Assembly (NCBI GenBank): GCA_028688015.1
Contig: JAQTZB010000008.1
Coordinates: 62,001-126,000 of the forward strand
Direction of reading: 5' to 3'
Length of the DNA stretch: 64,000 nucleotides
From: Elusimicrobiales bacterium
GTDB lineage: Bacteria > Elusimicrobiota > Elusimicrobia > Elusimicrobiales > UBA9959
This document shows, piece by piece, positions 15,689 through 25,616 of the stretch. Under the pieces are notes generated by a model. It had not been told where the DNA came from, did no database searches, and was given only the letters and a program-made list of their open reading frames with translations. Position 1 is the stretch's first letter; every line of letters begins with the position of its first letter. The position numbers and the translations under genes are program-made.

Positions 15689-17425
15689 ATGAGTTCGTCC
15701 CCCATCATAGAGCTTATCAGGGAAAAGCTGGACATCGTCGATGTCGTCAGCGAATACGTGCCGTCCCTGAAGCGGGCGGGGCGCAACTACAAGGCCAACT
15801 GCCCGTTCCACAACGAGAAGACCCCCTCTTTCACGGTGAACCCCGAGAAAAAGATCTTCTACTGCTTCGGCTGCAACTCCGGCGGCGACATCTTCAAGTT
15901 CGTGATGGACATCGAGGGCCTCTCCTTCCCCGAGGCCGCCCGCAAGCTGGCGGCCAAGGCCGGCGTGGAATACGGCGACGAGCGCGCCCACAAGATCTCC
16001 CCCGAGGACCGCGAACGCCTGGACCTCAAGAAGATCATGAAGGCCGCCGCCGAATTCTACAAGAAGGAGCTGTTCTCTCCCTCCGGGGAAAAGGCCCGCC
16101 TCTATCTGGGCGAGCGCCGCCTCAACAAGACCACCGTGGAGAAGTTCGAGCTCGGCTGGGCGCCGGCCGGCGGCAACGCCCTGATGGACGAGCTGAAAGA
16201 GAAAGGCTGGAGTTCGGACCTGGCCCTCAAGGCCGGCCTGATCACCGAGCGCGAGGGCGGCCGAGTGGCCGACACCTTCCGCGGCCGCGTGATGTTCCCC
16301 ATCAAGAACCAGTCCGGCGAGACCATCGCCTTCGGCGGCCGCGTCCTGGACCCGGAAGGCATCCCCAAATATCTCAACTCCCCGGAGACGCCGCTCTTCT
16401 CCAAGCGCCGCACCCTCTACGGCCTGCACGAGGCCCTGCCGCAGGTGCGCCGCACCGGCCGCCTGCTGCTGCTGGAAGGGTACATGGACGTGATAGGCGC
16501 GCACCAGCACGGCGTGGACTGGGCCGTGGCCCCGCTGGGCACCAACCTGACGCTGGAGCATTCCGGCATCGTGCGCCGCTACGCCAAGGACACCGTGGTG
16601 ATGTTCGACGACGACCGCGCCGGCATCCAGGCCTCGGTGAAGGCCGCCGAGACCTTCATGGAGGCCGGCCTCTACGTGCGCCTGGCCAGCCTGGACGGCG
16701 GCCTGGACCCCGACGAATACCTGAACGAGCACGGCCGCGAAGAGTTCGAAGGCAAGCTGGCCGCCGCGGCGGACCCGCTGGATTTCCGGATGAACCTGTT
16801 TTTCAAGAACAAGCCCGCCCCCACGGCGCAGGAGAAGGCCCAGGCCATCGCCGTGCTGCTGGAGACCGTGGCCAGGCAGGGCGACGAGGTGCTCAAGAGC
16901 GAATGGGTCAAGAACCTGTCCACGCGCTTCGGCGTGGAGCAGGCCTCCGTGCTCAAGCAGCTGCGCAAGACCGCCGTCCCGCTGCCCCGCGAAACGCCCC
17001 GCAAGCCCGCCGCGGCCCCGGCGATGCCGCAGCTTGAGAAGGGCTACATCCAGCTGCTGCTGCGCGACCCCGCGCTGATAGCCCAGGCGGCGGCCCTCGA
17101 GCCCGAAGATTTTTCCAGCCCGCTGGCGCGCACGCTGTTCGCCGCGCTGCGGGCGCTGCCGCCGGAAGCGCTGGCCAAGGCCCCAGCCGCGCTGGCGGGG
17201 CAGTACCCGGAGCACTCGGCCCTGGTGCACGAGCTCGCCGTGGCCGACCTCGGCCCGGACGCCTCGGGCGGCCGCGACGCCGCCGGCGCGGTGCGCATGC
17301 TCAAACGCTTTTCCGCGGAGAGACGCCTGAAGGAACTCAAGGCGCTCCCCTCGATGGACCCGCAGCAGCTGCAGGAGTACAGCCGGCTAATGCTGGAGCT
17401 GAAATCGACGGTTAAAGACAGGTAG
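15689..17425 (+). CDS. dnaG: DNA primase
   Basis: A 578-residue primase that makes RNA primers for replication. The N-terminal CHC2 zinc ribbon is complete: Cys38, His41, Cys59 and Cys62 in CPFHNEKTPSF and YCFGCNSGGD. The Toprim core has EGYMDVIGA and the DDDRAG acidic cluster. The C-terminal about 140 residues form the helicase-interacting region. ATG 15689 is chosen since upstream residues would be encoded by the terminator hairpin. There is no ribosome binding site and no room for a full promoter after the terminator, so expression likely depends on read-through from rpsU. rpoD follows after 18 bases. Confidence 0.95.
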   Translation: MSSSPIIELIREKLDIVDVVSEYVPSLKRAGRNYKANCPFHNEKTPSFTVNPEKKIFYCFGCNSGGDIFKFVMDIEGLSFPEAARKLAAKAGVEYGDERAHKISPEDRERLDLKKIMKAAAEFYKKELFSPSGEKARLYLGERRLNKTTVEKFELGWAPAGGNALMDELKEKGWSSDLALKAGLITEREGGRVADTFRGRVMFPIKNQSGETIAFGGRVLDPEGIPKYLNSPETPLFSKRRTLYGLHEALPQVRRTGRLLLLEGYMDVIGAHQHGVDWAVAPLGTNLTLEHSGIVRRYAKDTVVMFDDDRAGIQASVKAAETFMEAGLYVRLASLDGGLDPDEYLNEHGREEFEGKLAAAADPLDFRMNLFFKNKPAPTAQEKAQAIAVLLETVARQGDEVLKSEWVKNLSTRFGVEQASVLKQLRKTAVPLPRETPRKPAAAPAMPQLEKGYIQLLLRDPALIAQAAALEPEDFSSPLARTLFAALRALPPEALAKAPAALAGQYPEHSALVHELAVADLGPDASGGRDAAGAVRMLKRFSAERRLKELKALPSMDPQQLQEYSRLMLELKSTVKDR

Positions 17426-17443
17426 AGACTACAGGAGACAACA

Positions 17444-19153
<1,710 letters not shown>

Positions 19154-19167
19154 GGCTCCCGAGAGAC

Positions 19168-19205
19168 AAAGAAAAAGCCCCGGCTGCCCGGGGCTTTTTC
19201 TTTGG
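19168..19205. terminator. Bidirectional terminator between rpoD and the membrane protein gene
   Basis: 16-base stem, 19168-19183 with 19188-19203, four-base loop, with A-rich left and T-rich right flanks. It can stop both the rpoD transcript and the convergent minus-strand gene. Confidence 0.9.
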
Positions 19206-19215
19206 GTCAGGCGGT

Positions 19216-19899
19216 CTACTTTTCGTCCTTGCTCTCGGTGAAGAGGCTCTTCAGGATGTCGTGGGCCAGGTCCTTGGCGCCAAGGCCCACGGCGATAGCG
19301 AACGCGAGGCCCAGCGAGATGAAGACGATGTCGAGGCCGCGGTAGATGGTCTTCATCTTGATGCCGAGCTGCTCGATGGCGGCTATGATGGTGAGCACCA
19401 CGATCACGAAGTTGACCATCTTGGCCAGCGAGCGGCCGCCGCGCAGGTTATTGGAGGTGGCGGAGTTCATGACCACGTCGGACATGAACTTGGCGAACAT
19501 CAGGCCGCCGAAACCGATGAAGATGGCCGCGACCAGGTTGGGCAGGAAGCCCATGGCGCGCTGCAGGATCTCCGAGATCACCGTCAGGTTCAGGATGTTG
19601 GCCGCGGTCACCATGAAGACCAGCAGCAGCGCCCAGTAGACGATGAAGGACAGCACGTGCGACGGCGATTTGCCGAAGCCGAAGCGGATAAACAGCTCGT
19701 TGATGCCGACGCTGCTGGTGTGGGTATCCAGCTTGATCTTGCGCAGGAACTGCTCGAGCAGCGAGCTGACGATGCGGGCGATGAAAAGCCCGAACAGCAC
19801 GAAGGCGAAGGCCGCGACCAGTTTGGGCACGTAGGCGGAAAAATTACCCCAGACCTCGAGCACCGGCTGAAAAAAAGGTTCAGTGATTTCGTTTAGCAT
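19216..19899 (-). CDS. Membrane protein related to mechanosensitive channels (conserved TM helix repeats)
   Basis: A 227-residue inner-membrane protein with about five hydrophobic helices (near residues 25-50, 85-105, 112-140, 160-180 and 185-210). The repeated pattern VAAFAFVLFGLFIARI, VAAIFIGFGGLMFAKFM and GLAFAIAVGLGAKDLAHD matches the conserved TM-helix repeat found in CmpX-like and some MscS-related proteins; the last copy resembles the MscS pore helix. The cytoplasmic beta domain of true MscS is absent, the chain ending 15 residues after the last helix. Function in osmotic or membrane stress is an inference. It has an upstream GGAGG site and converges on rpoD. Confidence 0.78.
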   Translation of the reverse strand: MLNEITEPFFQPVLEVWGNFSAYVPKLVAAFAFVLFGLFIARIVSSLLEQFLRKIKLDTHTSSVGINELFIRFGFGKSPSHVLSFIVYWALLLVFMVTAANILNLTVISEILQRAMGFLPNLVAAIFIGFGGLMFAKFMSDVVMNSATSNNLRGGRSLAKMVNFVIVVLTIIAAIEQLGIKMKTIYRGLDIVFISLGLAFAIAVGLGAKDLAHDILKSLFTESKDEK

Positions 19900-19944
19900 G
19901 TATCCTCCGGGAGCAGTTGCTATTCTAATATTTATCTCCTGGGC

Positions 19945-19974
19945 AAAGCAAAAGCCCGGGAGGGCCCCGGGCTT
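19945..19974 (-). terminator. Terminator downstream of the small secreted protein gene
   Basis: Nine-base stem, 19952-19960 with 19966-19974; on the minus strand the hairpin is followed by a T-rich segment (19953-19945). Confidence 0.65.
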
Positions 19975-19993
19975 CGGCGGGCGGCGCGCTGGC

Positions 19994-20416
19994 TTAAAGA
20001 GAGTTCTTCGCCTTGACCGGGTCGGTGTGCAGGGGCTTCTTCACGGCCGGCTTCTTTATGGTCCTGGCCGGACTGGCGTCCTTGGAGATAGGGGCGTCGC
20101 GCAGAACCGGCTTCTTGGCGTCCCTGGAGGATTCCTCGTCCTTGATCACCTGCTTGAGCATCTCCTTGGCCCCCTCGCGGTACAGCGGGTCGGTCACGGA
20201 GACGGCGTCGAAATCGGTATAGCCGGGCTTGGCCTGCCGGGCGTCTTTGCGCGCGGCTGGCTCGGACTGCCGGGCGTCTTTGCGCGCGGCGGGGAGCTTC
20301 AGCTCCGCCTTGACCGGAGTGTTAAGGGCCAGGAGCACCGGGTCCAGGGCGCTGGCGCCGGCGGCGAAAAAAATAACGGCCGAAGCCGCATAGAAGAAAG
20401 CGCGAACCTTGAGCAT
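19994..20416 (-). CDS. Small secreted protein, Lys/Ala/Pro-rich, unknown function
   Basis: A 140-residue protein starting at ATG 20416, behind a CTCCGGAGGT ribosome-binding region; a longer upstream frame has no such site. The signal peptide AFFYAASAVIFFAAGASA ends near residue 21. The mature part is hydrophilic and contains two tandem copies of PAARKDARQ (coded around 20230-20290), then a C-terminal tail with alternating Lys-Pro and Lys-Asp pairs. No family recognised. The low complexity suggests a flexible, perhaps surface- or peptidoglycan-associated protein. It ends just before a terminator. Confidence 0.68.
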   Translation of the reverse strand: MLKVRAFFYAASAVIFFAAGASALDPVLLALNTPVKAELKLPAARKDARQSEPAARKDARQAKPGYTDFDAVSVTDPLYREGAKEMLKQVIKDEESSRDAKKPVLRDAPISKDASPARTIKKPAVKKPLHTDPVKAKNSL

Positions 20417-20544
20417 GGAAACCTCCGGAGCAAACGCAGATCGCATATTAACAGTATGACACAAAAGCGGCCTCCGCGGAAGTGACTTTGGGCCCACCCG
20501 GGGCTGGGCCTGTCGGACCCGGCCCGCCGGGGCCGCGGTTTTTC

Positions 20545-20573
20545 TTGCCATTTTCCCGCTGTTTTGCTAATAT
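20545..20573 (+). promoter_or_regulatory. rplU-rpmA promoter, predicted leaderless
   Basis: TTGCCA (20545-20550), 17 bases, TAATAT (20568-20573) with TGC just before it. Nine bases separate it from the rplU ATG, exactly as at rplM. No Shine-Dalgarno sequence is visible. Confidence 0.7.
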
Positions 20574-20582
20574 ATATCTACT

Positions 20583-20894
20583 ATGTACGCAATCATCGAA
20601 ACAGGCGGCAAGCAGTACTGGGTAGTCCCCGGCGAGATCCTGCAGGTTGAAAAGCTCACGGCGAAAGAAGGCGAGGAAGTCTCCTTCAAGGCGCTGTGGT
20701 CTGCCTCCCAGGACGAAAAAAACGCCTCGGCTGCGAAGTCTCCCTCCGCCAAGGTAACAGCCCGGATAGTCCGGCATCTCCGCGGCCCCAAGATCATCGT
20801 TTTCCGCAAGAAAACCAAGAAAGCCTACGAAAAAGGCTCGGGGCACCGCCAGGAACTGACTGAGATAGAAGTAAAGAACATCCAGTTGGCATAG
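20583..20894 (+). CDS. rplU: 50S ribosomal protein L21
   Basis: A 103-residue L21 with the N-terminal YAIIETGGKQYWVVPGE signature and C-terminal KTKKAYEKGSGHRQELTEI, the conserved rRNA-contact loop. The start is fixed by the MYAIIETGGKQ family N-terminus. It has no ribosome binding site but lies nine bases after a -10 element. First gene of rplU-rpmA. Confidence 0.97.
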   Translation: MYAIIETGGKQYWVVPGEILQVEKLTAKEGEEVSFKALWSASQDEKNASAAKSPSAKVTARIVRHLRGPKIIVFRKKTKKAYEKGSGHRQELTEIEVKNIQLA

Positions 20895-20960
20895 TTTCTG
20901 AGCCAGCCGTGAAGCTTCCCCACGGGGCGGCGGCCGGCATATCAACAAAGAGGTCCCATC

Positions 20961-21221
20961 ATGGCAGGTACAAAATCACAGGGCTCAAGCGTAAACGGCC
21001 GTAACAGCCCCGGCCAGCGTCTCGGCGTAAAGCGCTACGGTATGCAGAAGGTCAACGCGGGCGAGATCCTGGTCCGCCAGCGCGGCACCAAGTTCCTGCC
21101 CGGCGCCAACGTAAGGCGCGCCTCGGACGACACGCTGTTCTCCATCGTCACGGGCGTGGTCAAGTTCGAGTGGGCCAAACGCGGCAAGAAGCAGATCAGC
21201 GTTTATCCCGAAGCGAAATAA
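20961..21221 (+). CDS. rpmA: 50S ribosomal protein L27
   Basis: An 86-residue L27 with the characteristic [24 protein letters not shown]-terminal portion (shown here in part by its GSSVNGRNS core) that reaches the peptidyl transferase centre, and [12 protein letters not shown]. An AGAGG site precedes the ATG. Unlike Firmicutes L27, there is no cleavable N-terminal extension. It follows rplU by 66 bases and is followed by a terminator. Confidence 0.96.
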   Translation: MAGTKSQGSSVNGRNSPGQRLGVKRYGMQKVNAGEILVRQRGTKFLPGANVRRASDDTLFSIVTGVVKFEWAKRGKKQISVYPEAK

Positions 21222-21238
21222 GCTTCCCCCACAGTTGA

Positions 21239-21275
21239 AACCTCCCGGGCGCCAGAACGGCCGGGAGGTTTTTTA
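21239..21275 (+). terminator. Intrinsic terminator between rpmA and obgE
   Basis: Ten-base stem, 21239-21248 with 21261-21270, followed by six T. The obgE ATG is only 15 bases further on, so obgE needs read-through or a promoter whose -10 (TATTAG, 21274-21279) lies in the tail. Confidence 0.88.
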
Positions 21276-21289
21276 TTAGCGGTGACCCT

Positions 21290-22651
21290 ATGACCAAACC
21301 CAAGAGCAATTCCTTTATAGATACGGCCCACATCTTCCTCAAGGCCGGCGACGGCGGCAACGGCGCCTCCTCCTTCCGCAGGGAGAAGTTCATCCCTTAC
21401 GGCGGGCCCGACGGCGGCCACGGCGGCAAGGGCGGCAGCATCTGGCTGGAGGCCTCGGCCAACATCACCACGCTGTCGGAGATCGCCTTCCACCCCCACA
21501 TCACCGCGCAGAACGCCTGGCCCGGAGGCGGCAAGAAATGCGACGGCCACAACGGCGAGGACAAGACGCTCTACGTGCCCTGCGGCACGGTGGTCAAGCG
21601 CGACGGCCAGATAATGGCCGACCTCAAGGAGAACGGGCAGCGCTTCCTGCTGGCCAAGGGCGGGCGCGGCGGCCGCGGCAACACGGCCTTCAAGACGCGC
21701 TTCAACACGGCCCCCAAGATCTCCGAGAACGGCGAGCCCGGAGAGAAGTTCGAAGCCTTCCTCGAGCTCAGCGTGCTGGCCGACGTAGGGCTGGTAGGTT
21801 TCCCCAACGCCGGAAAATCCACGCTGCTGGCCTCGATCTCGGCCGCGCGGCCCAAGGTGGCGGACTACCCGTTCACCACGCTCAGCCCCAACATCGGCAT
21901 CGTGACGCACAAGGGCAAAAGCTTCGCCGCCGCGGACATCCCCGGCCTGATCGAAGGCGCGCACGAGGGCAAAGGCCTCGGCGACCTGTTCCTCAAGCAC
22001 ATCCTGCGCACCAAGATCCTGATCCACCTGGTGGACCCGCGCGGCTTCGGCGACCTTAAGCCGGAGAAGGCCGTGCGGGTGATAGAGAAGGAATTGAAGG
22101 AATACCATCCCCTGCTGGCCAAGAAGCAGACCATCCTGGCGCTCAACAAGTCCGACCTCCCCGAAACCGAACAGGTCTACGAGACGCTGAAGAAGAAATT
22201 CAAGAAGAAGGAGATCTTCCTGATCTCGGCCGCCACCGGCAAGGGCGTCACCAAGCTGCTCGACCACGTGATCAAACTGCTGCCGAAGCTGAAGGCGGAC
22301 GAACTCTACCAGGCGGCCGGCGAACACACCACCTCCTACAAGCGGCCAGGCGAAGGTTTCGTGATAGGCCGCAACGACGCCGGCGCCTACGTGGTCAGCG
22401 GCGCCCGGGTGGAAAAGCTGATAGCGATGACCAACTTCGCGCAGCCCGACTCCTGGGACCGGCTGCGCCGCATCTTCCGCACGATAGGCCTGGACAAGGC
22501 CCTGAAGAAGGCCGGCGCAGGAGAGGGCGACATAGTGCAGATAGGCGCCAAGGACTTCGAATGGAGCGACGCCGTCCCCGAGGAAGGCCGCCCGGGCAAG
22601 TTCGCCTACAAATACAAGAAGTTCAAGCAGGAATACGGCGGGATAACCTGA
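21290..22651 (+). CDS. obgE: Obg-family ribosome-assembly GTPase
   Basis: A 453-residue GTPase that binds the 50S subunit and links ribosome maturation to growth state. The glycine-rich Obg fold covers residues about 8-165 (GDGGNGASSFRREKF, GGRGGRGNTAF). The G domain begins with GLVGFPNAGKST (P-loop) and includes DIPGLIEGA (G3) and NKSD (G4). A C-terminal OCT domain (about residues 350-430, with GEGFVIGRNDAGAYVV) is present, as in many Obg proteins. It forms the widespread rplU-rpmA-obg cluster. The start has no obvious Shine-Dalgarno sequence. Confidence 0.96.
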   Translation: MTKPKSNSFIDTAHIFLKAGDGGNGASSFRREKFIPYGGPDGGHGGKGGSIWLEASANITTLSEIAFHPHITAQNAWPGGGKKCDGHNGEDKTLYVPCGTVVKRDGQIMADLKENGQRFLLAKGGRGGRGNTAFKTRFNTAPKISENGEPGEKFEAFLELSVLADVGLVGFPNAGKSTLLASISAARPKVADYPFTTLSPNIGIVTHKGKSFAAADIPGLIEGAHEGKGLGDLFLKHILRTKILIHLVDPRGFGDLKPEKAVRVIEKELKEYHPLLAKKQTILALNKSDLPETEQVYETLKKKFKKKEIFLISAATGKGVTKLLDHVIKLLPKLKADELYQAAGEHTTSYKRPGEGFVIGRNDAGAYVVSGARVEKLIAMTNFAQPDSWDRLRRIFRTIGLDKALKKAGAGEGDIVQIGAKDFEWSDAVPEEGRPGKFAYKYKKFKQEYGGIT

Positions 22652-22660
22652 CCCTGTGCT

Positions 22661-22710
22661 CCGGCAAAAGGAAAAGCCCCGGGCCGTCCCGGGGCTTTTC
22701 CTTTTGCCGG
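22661..22710. terminator. Bidirectional terminator between obgE and the OmpA-domain lipoprotein gene
   Basis: Perfect 23-base stem, 22661-22683 with 22688-22710, four-base loop, A/T-rich lower stem on both sides. It lies between convergent genes. Confidence 0.93.
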
Positions 22711-22718
22711 GGGCGTCT

Positions 22719-23207
22719 TCAGTACACCGTGCCCCAGTCGCGGGTGGTGATGCGGAACTCCACGCGGCGGTTGAGCGCCCGGGCCTGTTCGGTGGTCTCG
22801 CGGATGACGGGCTGCCGCTCGCCTTGGCCGTAGACGCGGACGGAATCGGGGTAGACGCCCTTTTTTGCCAGGTAGAACTTGACGGCGCTGGCGCGGCGCA
22901 TCGACAGGTCGTCGTTGTATTCTTCGGAACCCACGTCGTCGGTGTGGCCGGAGACGATCAGCTTCATGCGGTTGTGGTTTATCAATATATGCGCGATGCG
23001 GTCCAGCAGCTCGTAGGACGTTGGCTTGAGCCGGTCGGAGTTGAACTCGAACTCGACCGGCGGGATCTCGCGGCTGGATACCAGGTCCATCACGCCCTTG
23101 AGCTCCAGGTCGGCGCGGCGGGCTTCCTCGCGCTCGGCCGGAGTCAACTGCTTGGCACAGCCGCAGACCGCCAGCGCGCACGCCAGCAGAAAAGAGAATT
23201 TCCTCAT
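22719..23207 (-). CDS. OmpA-domain (Pal-like) outer membrane lipoprotein
   Basis: A 162-residue lipoprotein. Its signal ends in a lipobox (LAVCGC), putting the lipidated Cys at about residue 17. The C-terminal OmpA domain binds peptidoglycan: FEFNSDRLKPTS, VSGHTDDVGSEEYN and LSMRRASAVKFYL are present, as is GQGERQPV and the terminal NRRVEFRI. It tethers the outer membrane to the cell wall. The start at ATG 23207 overlaps the stop of the prenyl synthase by four bases, and the gene is the last of the cysE-to-lipoprotein operon. Confidence 0.92.
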   Translation of the reverse strand: MRKFSFLLACALAVCGCAKQLTPAEREEARRADLELKGVMDLVSSREIPPVEFEFNSDRLKPTSYELLDRIAHILINHNRMKLIVSGHTDDVGSEEYNDDLSMRRASAVKFYLAKKGVYPDSVRVYGQGERQPVIRETTEQARALNRRVEFRITTRDWGTVY

Positions 23208-24271
23208 AGTGCCCTCCCCTCGTAATTGCCGCAAGTTATAGAACCGATCAAAGTTTCCCGGCGGAACCTGTAGCCCCTGGCAAAAGCGGTGTTGCTGAGC
23301 AGCAGCGGCGGGGTAGCCGCGATGGTGGCGTAGACGCGGCTGCGCCTGATACGGGGCCTGTCCTGCGGGTCCAGCAGGTTGGAATGTGCGGCTTCCTCCA
23401 GCGTGTCCATGGCCCAATACACCGGCCAGATGACGGCGGCGCGCAGCGCCAGTTCCGTCTTGGGGATGGCGGCCACGAACCCCTCGCACTGGTCCAGCCG
23501 GTCTATGGCCCAGTAGGTCCACTTGGAGGTCAGTTCCCTGACCCGTCCCATATTGGCGGGGCGCAGCAGGTCGGCCGGCGCCATGTTGCGCGTGTCCAGG
23601 TCTTCCTGCGGCAGGTAGCAGCGGCCCAGGCGCAGATCGGCGGCCATATCCTTGAGGATGTTGGTGAGCTGCAGGGCGGAGCCTATCATCTCCGCGTCCT
23701 TCTCGGAAGGGAAATTAACCGCGCCGGAGTTGGAGCGGCGGATGGCCGCGCGGTAGAGCCGCGCCCAGAAGACCCCGGGCACGCCGCCTATCAGGCGGCA
23801 GTAGCGCTCAAGGTCGGCCCCTGTCTTCAGGGCGGCGGGCGCGCCGCCGGCGAAGGCGCGGACGTCTGTTTCCATGCCGGCGGCAACGCCGGAGACCAGG
23901 TCGGTGAAAAGGTTTTTATCGGCAGGCGGCACCGAAGCGTAGACGGAGAAGATCTTGCCGGACTTCAGCAGCAGTTCGCGCTCGGCCTGCTGCGGCGCCT
24001 GCGCGGCCAGCGCGGCGAACTTATCCTCCAGGGCGGCCTGCGCCCCGGGACTGGCGAAGCCGCGGGCCAGCTCCAGCACCTTCAGCTTCTCGGCGGCGCT
24101 GACGCCGGGGGCGTCGGTCACCGTATCCAGCGCGCGGCAAAGGAGGTAGCCCAGCCCCATGTGCGTCCGCAGGGGCTCGGGCAGGATATTGACGCTCAGG
24201 TACAACGAGCGCGATACCTTCTTGAGGATGTTCTTTATCTCGCCCGAAAGGCGGGCCCCGCTCTTATCCAT
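23204..24271 (-). CDS. Squalene/phytoene synthase family protein
   Basis: A 355-residue isoprenoid synthase, longer than the one at 4480. The first Asp motif is DTVTD at residues 49-53 within LLCRALDTVTDAPG; the second is DMAAD in NILKDMAADLRLGRCYLPQEDL. Both Mg-diphosphate sites are therefore intact. The SRSLYLSVNILPEPLR N-terminus is like that of bacterial proteins resembling eukaryotic squalene synthase. Product (squalene, dehydrosqualene or phytoene) is undecided. It is embedded between an MFS transporter and the Pal-like lipoprotein, an operon with cell-envelope character. Confidence 0.88.
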   Translation of the reverse strand: MDKSGARLSGEIKNILKKVSRSLYLSVNILPEPLRTHMGLGYLLCRALDTVTDAPGVSAAEKLKVLELARGFASPGAQAALEDKFAALAAQAPQQAERELLLKSGKIFSVYASVPPADKNLFTDLVSGVAAGMETDVRAFAGGAPAALKTGADLERYCRLIGGVPGVFWARLYRAAIRRSNSGAVNFPSEKDAEMIGSALQLTNILKDMAADLRLGRCYLPQEDLDTRNMAPADLLRPANMGRVRELTSKWTYWAIDRLDQCEGFVAAIPKTELALRAAVIWPVYWAMDTLEEAAHSNLLDPQDRPRIRRSRVYATIAATPPLLLSNTAFARGYRFRRETLIGSITCGNYEGRAL

Positions 24272-24305
24272 TATTTAAATTCTACAAAAAATAGGGCCAC
24301 CGGCT

Positions 24306-25616
24306 TCAGACCGGGCGCTCCGCCTCGGCGTCGCCAAGCTCTCCCGCGGCGATCTCCCCCATGCCCTGCCTGCCGTAGACGGGCGCGGCGTACGCCGCTA
24401 TCTCGTCCACCTTGCCGGCCAGCCCCGCGGCGGCGGCCAGCACGCAGAGGCCGCTGAGGGCCATAGTGTGCGGCACCCCTATGCGGCTGGCCGCCCAGCC
24501 CGCCAGCAGGCTGCCGAAGGGCGCCATGCCCATGAAGGACAGCGAGTGCAGGGCCATCACGCGGCCGCGCTTATCGTCGTCTACCAGGGTTTGGATGACC
24601 GTGTTGCTGGAGGCGAAGAAGCTGACCATGCCGAAACTGGCCAGCGCCAGCAGCGGGGCGGAAAGGACGAACTTGCCGGAGGAGGCGAAGCCGAGCAGCC
24701 CCACCCCGAAGACGGCCATAAAAACGGGGATCTGCCGCTCCAGGCCGGCCGGGTGCCGACGCAGTGCCAGCCGCAGCGCGCCGGCCAGCGCCCCCACCCC
24801 CGAGGCGGCCATGATGAAGCCCAGGGTCCGGGGCCCCCCGTGCAGGATGTCTCGCACGTAGGCCGGCATCAGCACGGCGTACGGCATCCCGAGCAGGCTT
24901 CCGACGGCCAGCGTAAGCAGCAGATATCTGATGGGCGGGAACCCGGCCACGTATTTAAAACCTTCCGCAAAACCGCCGCGGGCCTTCTCCCGGCGGACGG
25001 CCGCCGGCGGCAGGCGCATGGCCAGCAGCGCCAGGATAACGCCCAGATAGGATATGGAGTTCAGCAGGAAGCAGGCGCCCTCGCCGAAAGCGGCTATGAA
25101 GACGCCGGCGACGGAGGGCCCTATGAGGCGGGCCGAATTGAACATGGAGGAGTTCAGGGCTATAGCGTTGGCCAGGTCCTCGCGGCGCTCCACCAGCTGT
25201 ACCACGAAAGACTGTCTGGCCGGCATGTCGAAGGCGTTGATGGCCCCCAGCACGGAGGCCAGCGCTATGATCTGCCACGGCTGCGGGGAACCGAAGAGGA
25301 CCAGCAGGGCCAGCGCCAGAGACTGCAGCATGGCCAGGGTCTGCGTGAGCAGCAGGATCTTGCGCCGGTCGAACCGGTCCGCAGCGGGGCCGGTGAGCGG
25401 CGCCAGCAGCAGCGCCGGAACCTGCGCCACGAAGCCGGTGATGCCCAGCAGGAGCGCGGAGTTGGTCAGCCGGTAGATCAGCCAGCTCAGGGCGACGGTC
25501 TGCATCCAGGTGCCTATCAGCGAGACACCCTGCCCGGAGAAAAAAAGGCGGTAGTTGCGGTATTTGAAGGCCCGCAGCAGCAGTCCCAGCCCCGACCGGT
25601 GCGCGGTTTTCACCAT
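24306..25616 (-). CDS. MFS transporter (EntS/MFS_3-like)
   Basis: A 436-residue inner-membrane transporter with about 12 hydrophobic segments. The N-terminal pattern FKYRNYRLFFSGQGVSLIGTWMQ and the loop GPAADRFDRRKILL after the second helix are typical of the MFS_3 subfamily that contains the enterobactin exporter EntS. LPPAAVRREKARGG forms the central cytoplasmic loop. The substrate is unknown. Its ATG shares one base with the anmK stop, so the two are translationally coupled. Confidence 0.87.
   Translation of the reverse strand: MVKTAHRSGLGLLLRAFKYRNYRLFFSGQGVSLIGTWMQTVALSWLIYRLTNSALLLGITGFVAQVPALLLAPLTGPAADRFDRRKILLLTQTLAMLQSLALALLVLFGSPQPWQIIALASVLGAINAFDMPARQSFVVQLVERREDLANAIALNSSMFNSARLIGPSVAGVFIAAFGEGACFLLNSISYLGVILALLAMRLPPAAVRREKARGGFAEGFKYVAGFPPIRYLLLTLAVGSLLGMPYAVLMPAYVRDILHGGPRTLGFIMAASGVGALAGALRLALRRHPAGLERQIPVFMAVFGVGLLGFASSGKFVLSAPLLALASFGMVSFFASSNTVIQTLVDDDKRGRVMALHSLSFMGMAPFGSLLAGWAASRIGVPHTMALSGLCVLAAAAGLAGKVDEIAAYAAPVYGRQGMGEIAAGELGDAEAERPV

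Noticed and set aside
15681-15690. TATATAAT as a -10 element for dnaG
   Set aside because: It overlaps the ATG, so transcription would begin inside the coding sequence and lose the start; no in-frame alternative start precedes the zinc motif.
15605-17230. 541-codon open frame antisense to dnaG
   Set aside because: Low-complexity Gly/Leu/His/Arg translation without motifs; it also runs through the rpsU terminator.
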